Source: Symbiodinium natans
Lineage: Eukaryota > Sar > Dinophyceae > Suessiales > Symbiodiniaceae
DNA length: 64,000 nt
Assembly: GCA_905221605.1 (NCBI GenBank)
Contig: CAJNDS010000014.1
Span: 637,920-701,919, forward strand
Reading direction: 5' to 3'
Under the pieces are notes generated by a model, which was not told the origin of the DNA, did no database searches, and saw only the letters and a list, made by a program, of their open reading frames with translations. This document shows, piece after piece, positions 32,521 to 42,708 of the stretch. The translations under genes were made by a program, and so were the position numbers. Numbering within the stretch: position 1 is the first letter of the stretch; the number at the start of each line of letters is the position of its first letter.

Positions 32521-32640
32521 GTCCCACAATTCTGCGATGTCGTGAAGGCCGAACATGCCCTCATGAACTCGTGTGACGGGCGTCGACTACAGTCAGCTTG
32601 GCAGCCGCCCCAGCTTCTGTTCCCCCGGACACGAGCCGCG
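32521..32640 (+). CDS. Condensation-domain protein, exon B
   Basis: Acceptor GGAGCCAG|GTCCC, phase 0. It reads QFCDVVKAEHALMNSCDGRR followed by LQSAWQPPQLLFPRTRAAG. This fits the middle of a condensation domain, where families show a (Y)ADFxxWxxxLL...YWxxxLxxxPPxLxLPxDRPR pattern. Exons A and B join in frame across a 117-bp GC-AG intron. The 3' edge is uncertain (GCG|GGTCC region). Confidence 0.5.
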
Positions 32641-33045
32641 GGTCCTTAAGGCAAGCAGGAAAAGAATAGTTCGCAGCATCCAGGGTAAGTTGCTTCCTAG
32701 ATCCTCTTGCCAGGCAAGAGTATTTGGCTCGCTCTGGTCCATCCTCCTGGGGTCCGTGGACTGGACATAGGCAGGATTGTCAAATCTTGGTTTGGAGACG
32801 TTGCGGTGGGTGATGGGAGAAGTATCGTGATGCATGTGTGGCGTGAAGCCAATCAAAACTTCTTGCACATGATTTGAGGAGTTATGACGCGCAGATGCTA
32901 CACTTGTGCTTCCCGGATGGCTTTCCTGGATCATCATGTTGGGACCTCGACAGTGCTGTTGCAGTTCTGTTTCTGTAATGTTGTTGTCGTCTCGATCCCT
33001 GATTTAACACAGCCGCGGCTGCTTGCTGAGCCGTTGCTGTTGCTT

Positions 33046-33092
<47 letters not shown>

Positions 33093-33833
33093 GGTTCTGC
33101 CGGTGCTGTCGGTGCTGTCGGTTCTTTTGGTGCTGTCGCACCTCACAGCCGAAAAGCCCAACCTTAGACACACCCTTCGAAGCCATAATCTCTGAGTCCT
33201 AGCCCCATCGCCGCCATGACCGCAATGTGCATTGACGCAATGGCCTCGAAAAGGCCCATAGGCAAAGGCAAACGCTGCTGGTGAAGGCCCAGTCATCCCA
33301 ACGATGCCTCTGATGCGGCGGGGGCCCGGCTTCCGCACTCAAAAGGTAAACGTTCGTTTATGTGCGGGGGTGGGACGAGAAGGGGTCCACGGCATAGGGT
33401 CTTTGGAATCGGTGGGCAAGGGCCCGAGGCGGCGCCGCAGGGAAGCCTCTAGGAAATCCGGTGTCCTTCGGACACCGATGCTTTGCCATGCTGCTTTACC
33501 CACGCGGACGGCTTCACTCAGCGCTCGCCCCCGAAGGCAGCGGTTGAGTTTGGAGGCTGAAGCTTAGAGTCTAGGCCAAGTCTTCAGGCATCGATGTTCC
33601 AGCAAGATCCTTTCGACGTTATATGTGTCACACATGAGTGCAGCAATAGCATCGACGGATTCTTGAACATGTGGCAAGATCGCCGCGAGTTTGTGTAGAG
33701 CACGGCACACCGTCAGACAGATGTGACATGCTGGACCTGCACCATGCTGTGAAAGGTGACAAAGAACTCGAAGAAAGGCCCCCGCTCCCTAAACGTGAAA
33801 CTTCACAGAACCTGAACTTCCCAAAAGGCTCAG
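32641..33833. other. Probable intron carrying a (CTG)14 tract
   Basis: About 1.2 kb between condensation-domain exons without protein-like sequence in a consistent frame. It holds (CTG)14 at 33049-33090, then several CGGTGCTGT 9-mers to 33138. Frames made by the CTG tract (poly-Leu on plus, poly-Ser on minus) are artefacts. Confidence 0.5.
33049..33138 (+). repeat. (CTG)14 and 9-bp tandem repeat
   Basis: Fourteen uninterrupted CTG triplets, followed by GGTTCTGCC / GGTGCTGTC units. Confidence 0.95.
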
Positions 33834-34295
33834 GCGTTTGAGTCAAGCCCCTTCACTTCTCGCGCCCGACTTTCGCGCATTTTTTACTCCCCATGTGAGC
33901 AGCAGTCCATGCCAGGGCGTGCGACGCCACAGATGTTGCTGCTTTGCATTATGGCATTGGCCAACGTCAACGATGAGGATCAAGGATTCGTCATTGGAAG
34001 TGTTGATTCCGGTCGGCGGCCGGAGCTTGAGCAATGTGCGGGCTGTCTCGCGCGGATACTCCCCGTGTATATCCCGATCTGCCCAGATATCTCCATGCGG
34101 GAGATGGTGAATGTGGTTTGCAAGGAGGAGAACTTTGCCAAGCAAAAGAGCGAGTTTCCAATAACTACGTTCATGTCCGTGGAAAAGGGCGTGGCTCTCA
34201 GATTTGCTCTGGCCTGGGAGCCGGTTGGAGGGCTCCGCAAGCAGCACCAGCTCCTTGGCCAGCACTGTCCTGGTGGTTTCCAAACAGTCTTGTGA
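33834..34295 (+). CDS. Condensation-domain protein, exon C (C-terminal lobe)
   Basis: The frame (open from 33816) reads ARLSRIFYSPCEQQSMPGRA, TPQMLLLCIMALANVNDEDQ, GFVIGSVDSGRRPELEQCAG and then CLARILPVYIPICPDISMRE. This fits the second lobe of condensation domains: the GxTxxxLLLAA helix, the DFVIGxPxxGR motif, the GxFxNxLP segment (here ARILPV) and an SxxELL helix. AG|G sites at 33827 and 33833 are candidate acceptors. The 3' edge is uncertain: the frame stops at 34293, but family similarity ends near 34190 (PITTFMSVEKG). Confidence 0.6.
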   Translation, partial: AFESSPFTSRARLSRIFYSPCEQQSMPGRATPQMLLLCIMALANVNDEDQGFVIGSVDSGRRPELEQCAGCLARILPVYIPICPDISMREMVNVVCKEENFAKQKSEFPITTFMSVEKGVALRFALAWEPVGGLRKQHQLLGQHCPGGFQTVL

Positions 34296-34326
34296 AATGG
34301 AGTCGAAGAAGCCCTGCTTGCAGGCT

Positions 34327-34424
34327 CATGGGTACTTATAACCCCAGTTGTAACCTACTTAGAGGACTTAGGGGACTTAGGGGGCTTATAAGTACTGTTA
34401 TAACTTGGTGTTACAAGCATCCTG
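34327..34424. repeat. Foldback (MITE-like) element
   Basis: CATGGGTACTTATAACCCC at the left is an imperfect inverse of GTTATAACTTGGTGTTACAA near the right end. The middle is GGACTTAGGGGACTTAGGGG. A related element lies at 47290-47391. Confidence 0.65.
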
Positions 34425-34521
34425 AAGCTGCAAGTGGACCTGGTTGGGCAACCGGCCGTCCGACTGATGTGAGCTCTCAAGCACAACCCGCTTGAACATC
34501 ACGCTTGAACATGTTGCTCAG

Positions 34522-34626
34522 GTTTCGTGACGGGCCTATTTGGGGCCAGCGGGAAGACATCGGCACCTTGCAGATTCCGTGCAACTTCATGCTCAATGCA
34601 TATAGCGAGCTAGGTGGCAAAGGCGG
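34522..34626 (+). CDS. Condensation-domain protein, exon D
   Basis: Acceptor TTGCTCAG|GTTTC. It reads FRDGPIWGQREDIGTLQIPC then NFMLNAYSEL, matching the FxVxFNYxx segment that follows the second lobe core of condensation domains. GAGCTAG|GTGGC near 34610 is one possible donor; the frame itself runs to 34693. Confidence 0.45.
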
Positions 34627-34804
34627 CTTGACTCATAATGGACCGATGGCGAGCACATCCTTTGCAAGTCGTTCGACCCACATGTTGCGGTGAAGGGCAC
34701 AGAACAATAGCGCACTAGGTACAGCGCACTAGGCGTACCTGAATTGTTGGAAGCTCTTGAATCTTTGAACCTGGAAATGGTATATGTTTGAAATTTACCC
34801 TCAG

Positions 34805-34888
34805 CGTTTCTACGATTTTGTGATACTTGCTGTCAAAGAGGAAAATTGTCAAGGAACAACGGTTGTTGCTTGCTGGCGGTTATCAAAG
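34805..34888 (+). CDS. Condensation-domain protein, exon E
   Basis: Bounded by TTTACCCTCAG|CGT and AAG|GTTAGC. It reads RFYDFVILAVKEENCQGTTV then VACWRLSK, which corresponds to the FDLxLxVxE...Y segment near the end of condensation domains. The acceptor here is followed by C, unlike the other AG|G sites. Confidence 0.45.
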
Positions 34889-35368
34889 GTTAGCATTTTT
34901 AGTTGCAGATGTTTGCGCGAGAGTCCTCGGCAGCTGGGCCGGCCCAAGCCACGGGACGTGCACGTCGGCGGTCCAAGAGGTGCACTTCGGAGTTTCCAGT
35001 CCACACAGTCGGTCTGCAGACATGGAAAGAGACCGCAGTTCGAGGAAAAGACGCCCGAGAGCGCTGAATGCAGCTTGGGTAGGATGTTGTTGGGAAGTGA
35101 AGCTTGAGTAGGATGACGAGAGCCCCAGGACGTCCAGAAGTCGTCGCTTCGATGGTACTGTTTGGTTCAAGGCTCAAGTGCTCAAGCCAGGACTGCTCAT
35201 TGAGTGTTGTGATTGCCTGACTGGTGGGTGCACTGATCGGATCTCTGTCAAGGGGATCAGGGGGGGATCGGGAAGCGGGGAAGGAAACCTGTTCTTGGTC
35301 TGCTTATTGCAAACGATTTTCGGCTGGGGACCAATACGAATTGATGTTAAGCAATCTTTCATTCATTC

Positions 35369-35432
35369 TCGTTTGTTTTTTTCCTTATTTCTTTCCTTCT
35401 TTCTTTTTTTTTGTTCTCTCTCTCTCTCTCTC
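35369..35432 (+). repeat. Polypyrimidine tract
   Basis: TTTTTTTCC / TTTCTTTCC / (CT)8-type simple sequence. It is followed by TATACTTACAG, so it could be the pyrimidine tract of an intron between exons E and F. Confidence 0.85.
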
Positions 35433-35909
35433 GCCTTCATATACTTACAGAGATTTCCAGAAAGTTAATCAGAAGAAACCATTTTCAAAGAAACTGGACT
35501 GAGTGGGCTCGTGGCTTCTCCGTCAGTGATGCACCCTTGGTCTGTGCTTGGAGGGGCTTGTGTCAAAACGCACTTGATCAATGCGCACTAGTGGCATCCC
35601 GATGCGTGGAAATCCAACATCCCACCTCACCGCTGAGAACAGAAGCCGCGTGTGACCCCCAAATTTGTTGGATCACTTAGAGTGTTGGGCGGTTTCTGTA
35701 CGGCATGGAGGCTTAAACCCTTAACCCTGAAATATAAGCCGTCAAGCGTTGCCGCAAGTTAGCCTTGTGAATGTGCCACGGTGCAGCGACTGCAATTTCG
35801 ATGTGTCTCCACACGTAGGCCGTTGCGTCCCAAAATCGTGCTGACCTCTGTGCGTTCCGAAGTGGCAACTTTTAAATGTGCTGCAACTGAGCAAAGGACT
35901 CTGCGCAAG

Positions 35910-36050
35910 GGCCCTATATAGGGCCAGTCAGTATGATCGGCAAGAAGCACGCATGTTGGCGCACAAGATTGAAGTCCTGGCAGCAGCGGTCATGGACAAT
36001 TCGGAGGCGCGGGTTGGGCATCTATTGAAGAAGATGCGCGGCCTGCCAGG
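35910..36050 (+). CDS. Condensation-domain protein, exon F
   Basis: Acceptor CTGCGCAAG|G. It reads ALYRASQYDRQEARMLAHKI, EVLAAAVMDNSEARVGHLLK and then KMRGLP, ending at CTGCCAG|GTTGCC. It matches the last helix of condensation domains (Y...F...A..L...F..LL.AI..NP...V..L). This places six blocks in the right order along 4.2 kb. The downstream frame to 36324 contains nothing recognised. Confidence 0.5.
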
Positions 36051-37018
36051 TTGCCACCAGCACCGCTCCTCTTTCGCGCCAGCAGGAAGGTGCATCCCAG
36101 TGCAGCCTGGCGTGACTTGGCTGCTATCTGATCTATCTGGGATCGTTGTGCCTTGCAGTAAGGAGGTCAAACCAATGTCTCCAAACACGCAAAAGGTGAA
36201 CACCCTGCACGCCAATTGCCTCTGCTGCCTGCTTTTGCTACTGAAACATCTGTCACTTCACATAGGCGACGTCAAGTGTCGCGTGGTGTCTAGGGATGGT
36301 TGTAGTGGGTCCAAACATGAGTGAATTTGACAAGACCTGCATCGGCCCGATGCAACTAGGGATGATGCTCTGGACTGGTTGCCAAGGAGTTGGGAAGCCT
36401 TGTCCCGAATTTCTTTGATATTGAGTTCTTGGCTGTCGCAGTCCTCCTCGAAACTTATCGTATGCGGTTAGGCTTTTGAAGACGAGCTACCAAACCAGTC
36501 GACGACAACAAGTGACCATGACTAATATAGTGCAGAGGTGCCATACTGCATAGTCATGATCTCGTTTGCGGTTGGAATTCAAGTAGAAATCCCTGCTGTG
36601 CAGTCTCGACTAAAGGACTAAGGACTTTGCTTAGCAAGTCCCCAAACTCGTCAGCATCTTCTGAAGTATGCTGCAACCGTCGAACCGACCAATGGCGAGA
36701 AAGCCAATCCACTCTCAATTTGGGGACACACTTCACAAGCGAAATGGCCATCGAGCACTATGCGGTTTGCTCAGCTTTCGGCGTGTTCACGCTAGGCCTG
36801 AAAGGGCCACGAACACAAGCGCGGGCGACAACCGTCTAAATTGCGAAAGAGTGAGGGGTTTAGGGTTTGGGGTTTGGGGTTTAGGGTTTAGGGATTAGGG
36901 TGTGAGGAATGTCTGTTTTCGAGGTTGGCCATCGGTGCAGACGCCTTTCTTTGCACCAGAGGAGTGGCCCTCCCCGGCGGCGGGTCACACGGCAAACTGC
37001 GGCTCGGTGAACTTCTCT
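36051..37018. other. No recognisable gene; one telomere-like tract
   Basis: Unique sequence with a TTTAGGG-type tract at 36856-36902 (including GGTTTGG variants). No further part of the condensation gene, and no adenylation or thiolation motif, is seen. Confidence 0.45.
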
Positions 37019-37119
37019 GGGGGTTTCCGAAATAGGGCTACCCTTTTTGGGGGGCTCTTTGAATGGACTATAGGGTATTTTGGGGTATATAAGGGGTACC
37101 CCTATTTTCTGAAATCCCC
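37019..37119. repeat. Foldback (MITE-like) element
   Basis: GGGGGTTTCCGAAATAGGG at the left is an imperfect inverse of GGGTACCCCTATTTTCTGAAATCCCC at the right. The spacer is about 50 bp. The size matches the other foldbacks in this window. Confidence 0.7.
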
Positions 37120-37131
37120 ATCCGATGTCTT

Positions 37132-37638
37132 TTGAGAGTTGGCTTTGTTGCTTTGTGCTTGTTTCGCAAAAGCTTGGACTTGCCTCATGCGAGAGACGAG
37201 GCAAGCCTCAGACACGTTGAGGGGCACATCTCGCCGAGTCGCTTTGATTCACCTAGTTCATTGCCTTGCGCACAGTCTACGGACAGGGGGAGCGACATTG
37301 GCTCGTTGCATGCTTGCCCGGCATACTCAGGCAAGTGCTGGAAGTTAGCCTTCTTTTCAGCAGAGAAGACTGGCTCTGTACTCCGGATGCAGAACGCAGA
37401 CGTGACTGCGCGGTGGCTCGGGGGATTCGGTATGGCACATGCGCTTGTCACAAAGGGTTCTGTCCCTGCGACACACGTGTACAGTCTGGTGAGTAGGAAC
37501 ACTGGCAGGCGACAGGCTTTAACATGTTCCTTGATGTGCCTCGTGTTTTCGCCACATGTGGGCTCTTGGCCTCCGTGCAAGCAGATGTGCATATCCCCTA
37601 CACACAGGGTTCTTAAGCGAAAGAAGAAGATTAGGTGA
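37132..37638 (+). CDS. Open frame of 168 codons, unrecognised
   Basis: ATG-like start near the edge of the foldback element, stop at 37636. The minus strand is open over the same region. There is no domain, signal peptide or transmembrane segment I can name. It could be chance. Confidence 0.15.
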   Translation: MRVGFVALCLFRKSLDLPHARDEASLRHVEGHISPSRFDSPSSLPCAQSTDRGSDIGSLHACPAYSGKCWKLAFFSAEKTGSVLRMQNADVTARWLGGFGMAHALVTKGSVPATHVYSLVSRNTGRRQALTCSLMCLVFSPHVGSWPPCKQMCISPTHRVLKRKKKIR

Positions 37639-37822
37639 TGTGCATGCAGTATGGTAAGCTTGACCCCAAACTGTGCTGAGTTCTGCACACTCCGAAGCGC
37701 GGATGCCCGTCCACCAGGACGCATAATTAGTTATGTACAGGCTTGATGTACAGGTTTGATCAGTTTTGTTTGGTGAATTCGGAAGCTAGTTACTTCTTTG
37801 CTCCAAAGAAGATGATCGTGAT

Positions 37823-38114
37823 GTCATCGGAATCCCTGAGAGACTTGAGCTGCTCGAGTGTGCTGTGCCAATGTCACGATGTGGCTTGACCACTGAGGGC
37901 GTTGCTCCGGCGCTCCCGTAAACGGCAGCATCCAAAACGTATCCAGACTGTCTCACACTTCCAGCGGGTTGCATGGCGCCACTGGACCTACGCTTTTCCA
38001 GTTTCTTCTAGTCCCAGCATGGCATGGAGCTTGCTGGCCAGCCGCGTGCCTGCCGTGGAACACTTTGGCAGCAGCGGCCGGCCGTTACGAGCCTGTATAG
38101 TCGCGCATCTGGAG
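37823..38114 (+). repeat. Dispersed 290-bp repeat, copy 1
   Basis: From GTCATCGGAATCCCTGAGAG to about CGCGCATCTGGAGC this is almost identical to 43848-44145; differences include CCGG against CAG and an extra TTACT near the end of copy 2. Both have the same orientation. Flanking sequences are unrelated, so this is a dispersed element of unknown type. Confidence 0.85.
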
Positions 38115-39350
38115 CACGTCGCCAAGGGAAAAAGCCTTGAAAGGTGGACGGTTGTCGGTTTCAGGTGCAACTACACAACAGTTGTGGTTTGGGTATTGCC
38201 AGAAGAACTGGCCCATCCTTGCGCTGTGTGCGTCAATCACCCAGCAGACCACGCTTGTGAGAGTTCAACAACAGAGCATGCTGGTCAGCATCCAAATGTT
38301 GGTGATCTTTCCTACGAAATCTTCGTCCGCCTGGGCAGATACCATGCGTTGAGCCCGAGCTCAGCTTGTTCGAGCAGGAAACGTTCTGTGCATGAGATTT
38401 TGGCGATGGTTTACCTCGCAAATTCTGTCGACTGAACACAGACATATGATCGGCAAGCAGTGCCCTCCGGCATACGCTCTTTGGCAACCCCACATCAGAT
38501 TGCAGTAACAATGTCACTCCTCAACAACAGACTTGGAGCGGATGCAATGTAAACCATAATCTGCACGTTGCATTGGAAGTAAAATTGGACAAGCGACAAA
38601 GGGGACCGTCAACAAAACCCCAAATAGCCCCAGAAGACAGTTCGGGAGGCCCCCAAATAGCCTCGGGAGGCCCCGAAATAGGGAGAGGTCCCAAAACAGG
38701 TCCCAGACCCGTCCCAGCAGACCGGCACCAAAAATAAGCCCCAAAATAAGCATTGAAATGCCCTCAAATAAGCCCGGCCCCAAAACTAGCTTCAAATTGG
38801 CCCCTCCTCCCCCGTGTTGGAGGCCCCCCCCCCCTCCCCCTGCCAAAAATGAAAAACATAGTTCCAAAACAAAAAACGTTTCGGTGGGGGGGAGGTGGGG
38901 AGAGGGGGAGGGGGGGAGGGTTGGGGGGGGGGGTGGAGAGGGCTTGTGGGGAGAAGTGGGGGTGGGGTCAATGGGTTCGGGAAGGCAAAAAAAAACTTTC
39001 TGTCAACCATAGCCAAGAAAAGGTTTGAGGGGGTTTTCCAGAACCCGGACCCCTTGCCGCAGCGTGCCCAAGGACCAGGGGCCTCTGGCCAGCTCGGGGG
39101 GGGGGGGGGGGGGCGCAACACTTTCGTTCAAAACTTTTCGTTCAAAACGTTACTGGGACCCAAGCCCCTATGCAATTTCTGTAAGAAAATTGTACAGGGT
39201 TTGTGTCCGGGTTTTGTGCGGGTTTTGTGCGGGTTTTGACCGGTTTTTCTTTTGCTTTTGAATAACATTGCAATGGCTTTCCAGGCAGGCTTAGGGGGGC
39301 GAAAGGGGGCGGGCGCGCTAACACGACCAATCGTTGACAAGAACGTTCCT
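38115..39350. other. Non-genic, C-rich then G-rich stretch
   Basis: 38590-38840 has repeated CCCCAAATAGCC / CCCCAAAATAAGC words and a C run. 38881-38960 and 39094-39113 are G-rich with long G runs. GGGTTTTGTGC is tandemly repeated at 39206-39240. Overlapping Gly- and Pro-rich frames are artefacts of this composition. Confidence 0.6.
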
Positions 39351-39359
39351 CAAGCCAGG

Positions 39360-39587
39360 TAAACCCTAAACCCTAAACCCTAAACCCTAAACCCTAAACC
39401 CTAAACCCTAAACCCTAAACCCTAAACCCTAAACCCTAACCCTAACACCTAAACCCTAAACCCTAAACCCTAAACCCTAAACCCTAAACCCTGAACCCTG
39501 AACCCTGAACCCTAAACCCTAAACCCTAAACCCTAAACCCTAAACCCTAAACCCTAAACCCTAAACCCTAAACCCTAAACCCTACAC
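39360..39587 (-). repeat. Interstitial telomere-like tract (CCCTAAA), about 228 bp
   Basis: About 32 units, nearly perfect, with a few CCCTGAA, CCCTAAC and CACCTAAA variants near the middle. It is the longest regular tract in this part of the window. Confidence 0.95.
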
Positions 39588-39904
39588 CAGCCATCACCAG
39601 CCCGTTTCTTTGATCAGACTCGTGCACCCGAGCCTGCAGGGAATCAAGGCAGTTGTCTACATTCCTGCGGCAGGCCAAGTTTTCATTCAGCAGTACAGCC
39701 ACAACTCCAGTGAATAACGCAGATTAGGCAAACAACAGATGTAAAGCCAAGGCATGATGAAGGAGGCACCTTAGTAGCACGTGTGAAGCCGCACAAGCCC
39801 TCTTTCGCAGGAGCCCTTGTATTTTGCATTTTCCAGCACAGCTGTTGACTCGACCTAGCACTGGCGCCAAAGACCACAATATGCAAAAGCCATACTACAT
39901 CATA

Positions 39905-40171
39905 CTATCGATCACCGGGCTGCAGCTTGTTCATGTCTTGGATGTCGTGTAAAGATGTCAGGGCCTGAGGTTGAGCCAGAAGGTAGCACGTGGTGAGAGG
40001 CACCTTAGGATCGTAGACCTTTTGGCCTTTTGGCCCAAGCTGGGGTTTTGCACTGCCTGCGCTTTGTTTTGCCGAGCTGGCGCGGCAGCATATGGAGCCG
40101 ACGCCAAAATCTGCGCGCTCAGGAGCAATCTGCAACAGCTTCTGATCACTGCTTGTTTGCGGGGCTGTCAT
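39905..40171 (-). CDS. Candidate exon, unrecognised
   Basis: The minus frame reads MTAPQTSSDQKLLQIAPERA, DFGVGSICCRASSAKQSAGS and then KPQLGPKGQKVYDPKVPLTT, ending LHDIQDMNKLQPGDR at a stop. Just upstream, in another minus frame, GLPSNFKEVRRLARLPEIAA and LGTIVITHVSPALAAL also look coding. These may be adjoining exons or a frameshifted gene. No family is recognised. Confidence 0.3.
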   Translation of the reverse strand: MTAPQTSSDQKLLQIAPERADFGVGSICCRASSAKQSAGSAKPQLGPKGQKVYDPKVPLTTCYLLAQPQALTSLHDIQDMNKLQPGDR

Positions 40172-41392
40172 GTTCTGGATCAGGACAGTGCCGCAAGCGC
40201 TGGGCTGACGTGCGTGATGACGATTGTTCCGAGTGCGGCGATCTCTGGGAGCCTGGCCAGTCGTCTCACCTCCTTGAAGTTGCTGGGCAATCCTTTTAGT
40301 TCAACGCATCTCATGCTGTTGTGGTCATGGCGACAGTCGCGCCGTGTGTTGTGCGAGTTGGCAGCGGCTGCAAACCGTGGGAAGCACTGCTCGGCGCAAG
40401 GTGCAGCAAGATGGCAACTCGAACCGGAATGACAGCAGTCCACTTCGCCTGGCAGGGGATGTCCGGAAGGCCTGCTGTGCCCGCTGTGTCAGTTCTGAAG
40501 TCTACCAGCATTTTGGACTGGAAGCTGATTGCCCAACCTACTGGCTCTTAGTTGGGAATGGGGGAGTTAGGTTAGGCAACCTGTGAAAATCCCTGAAAGG
40601 GAATACATAGGGATACAAGGTACCTCATAAGGTGTTGCCGGAGGCCAGGACACCATGAATGGCTGTCGGCCCCATGTACTGAGTAGCTAGCATGCAGCCT
40701 ATTCCAGGCAATGACCCGCAAACACCCCAAGCCCGAACCCCAAAACTGTCCAAACCCCTAAGCTGTGAATTTTCCGGTAGCCATGGATGGGTCGTTTGGG
40801 TAGGAGTGTACACTACATTCAAACCGACTGTACAGCTAAACTTGAAAGCCCCAAGCCGAAAGCCAACAGCGCAAAGTATAAGAGGCAGAAATCGCGCAAC
40901 CGAGCTGAAAAGATCGTCGCAAGCGAGCTGTTCGCAAGTGAGTGACGTGTTGTTCAGTCCAGTCAAAAAAAATGAGAGTTTTGAGTCTCGAGGATGGCGA
41001 CGACGACACGCCGTGATGAGTGTTGTATGTTGAGCCGAGCGTATCTTCCGGGAAGCAAAACAGATAAAACGTGCCGAGAGCGAAGCTGCAGGGTCTTTTG
41101 ACGACCTTGCCTCCTGCTTGAAAGCACCCGCTAGTCATCCAGCAGCATGAGTCCAACAACCCAATGCAGTCCGGGGATAAAGACGCTTCGCAACGCTTTC
41201 GAGGCACCGTCCAAGGCATCCTTTTCGCCCCTTGCAACCATCTTGCACCACAATACAGGAAGTCCACATGTCGGAAGTGCCAGTCGGCAGACCCGGGGAG
41301 CACAGGAAAGTCGCCAGGACGAAGGCAAGCCAGGATGAAACCCCTGGTTTGGGTTTAGGGTCTCGGGTTTAGGGATTTAGGGGTTAGTGTGC
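40172..41392. other. No recognisable gene
   Basis: Overlapping frames on both strands with no motif. A short TTTAGGG tract lies at 41353-41385. Confidence 0.4.
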
Positions 41393-41487
41393 TCAGCTTC
41401 GCTCGTCGAAATAGAGGCAGCCAAAGAACTCAGCCAGGGGCACCAGGGGGTCGGGATGAAATCCGCACCCCTTTAACCATGGACCCT
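41393..41487 (-). CDS. Candidate terminal exon, unrecognised
   Basis: On the minus strand GGGTCTTGCAG|G opens a frame reading GPWLKGCGFHPDPLVPLAEF then FGCLYFDERS with a stop at 41393-41395. Composition is strongly coding-like. Upstream, EDCGGSNREIFRLLRHVDFD in another frame may be a preceding exon, but no phase-consistent junction was found. Confidence 0.35.
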
Positions 41488-41883
41488 GCAAGACCCTGAC
41501 TGATTGGAGTCTTTTACAACTCCTCAAGGTCGAAATCCACATGTCTGAGCAATCGAAAAATCTCCCGGTTGCTTCCTCCGCAGTCTTCCGAGTACCAGCT
41601 GTGGTAGTGGCAGTGTTAATTGCAAACGCTTGCACGCCACGTCGGCAGTCGCCACCCTGGAACCCCATGAGGCCTTCCTCGCTCGGGAAAGGGGAGTGTT
41701 TGGCAGTGTTTGGTGGGGAAGGTGGACGGAGACCATCTCTTGGTCTGCTTGTTTCCGACGCCTGTCGGCCGGAGGCCGAGGCGAGTTTAATTTTAACGCT
41801 ACGCCACCCGCCTCGGCCCGGCCCAGCGCAGCCGCGTGAGCATGGTGATTCCGCAGCGCCCAAGTCGCTGCACCCCAAGCAAT

Positions 41884-42022
41884 AAGGGTTGGGTTTAGGG
41901 TTTAGGGTTCCGGGTTTATGGTTTATGGTTTGGGGTTTAGGGTTGAGGGTTAGTTTAGGATTGAGGGCTTAGGGCTCAAGGTTCACGCTTTGGGGTTTAG
42001 GTTTTTTTTGGGTTTAGGGTTC
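41884..42022 (+). repeat. Degenerate telomere-like tract (TTTAGGG)
   Basis: TTTAGGG units mixed with TTCCGGG, TTTATGG, TTGAGGG and a T8 run. Confidence 0.9.
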
Positions 42023-42039
42023 AAGAGACGGTTCGGCTT

Positions 42040-42180
42040 GGATTGATCGTAGGGGGTGTGGGGGGAAGGGGGGAAGGGGAGGGGGGAGGGCTTCAAAAGG
42101 GTGTGGGTGGGGGGGGGGGAAGGAGGGGGGGAGGGTAGCGGGGGGTAGGGGCAGAGGGGGGCCGGGTGGGGGGGGGCCTG
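42040..42180 (+). repeat. G-rich low-complexity stretch
   Basis: Long runs of G separated by A or T; high G-quadruplex potential. Pro-rich frames on the minus strand are artefacts. Confidence 0.85.
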
Positions 42181-42221
42181 CTGGGAGGGGCTTCAACTGC
42201 CTCTGGTCCTGGCGAACCCCT

Positions 42222-42597
42222 GTTCTGACAACCCATACACCTCCGGCCCGAGGCCTCGGCGGATGTAGAAGCTCCAGCTGTGCTAGATGCGACTTCGCAG
42301 GGGCAGTGCGAGGGCGCTGAAACTTCAGGCTGGCCCTGTCAAACGCACACGTCGATTTGCATGCCACCGCCACCTGACAGTGCGACACCAGGACCGGGAC
42401 CAGGATATGAACACAGAGCGCGAAACAGAAAGCACCGGACCTTGGGCGACAAGGAAAGATGGGCACTTGACACCAGGGTGGCTGAGTTCTGTGCGGACCT
42501 CAACCGCAGCAAGACCAAAATGGATTTCGCAGATGTCGAAGTGAAGCGGAAGTTCTTCGATGAGTATCGCTGCAAGTGTGGGGGGCCTCAGTTACCA
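42222..42597 (+). CDS. Candidate exon, unrecognised
   Basis: The frame reads LRPEASADVEAPAVLDATSQ, a Pro-rich part, then RNRKHRTLGDKERWALDTRV, AEFCADLNRSKTKMDFADVE and VKRKFFDEYRCKCGG, before CAGTTACCAG|GTCC, a plausible donor. The second half is charged, probably helical, and ends in a Cys pair. Composition is strongly coding. The frame continues to 42708 without recognisable content. No family is named. Confidence 0.45.
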
Positions 42598-42708
42598 GGT
42601 CCTTTTGCAAAGCGCGTTGGGCTGGGGTCATTGCTTGTTGCCCACGACTGTTGTTTGTTTCCTGTTCATTGTAGACTGCTTGCTTCTGAGAAAGTCTCCG
42701 CCTCATGA

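Noticed and set aside
32934-33338. Minus frame with a poly-Ser stretch and plus frame with poly-Leu
   Set aside because: Both arise from the (CTG)14 tract and have no supporting domain.
38753-39261. Gly/Pro-rich frames on both strands
   Set aside because: Low-complexity G- and C-runs give open frames by composition alone.
39360-39587. A true chromosome end
   Set aside because: The regular CCCTAAA tract is internal, flanked on both sides by kilobases of other sequence, and other tracts have the opposite orientation.
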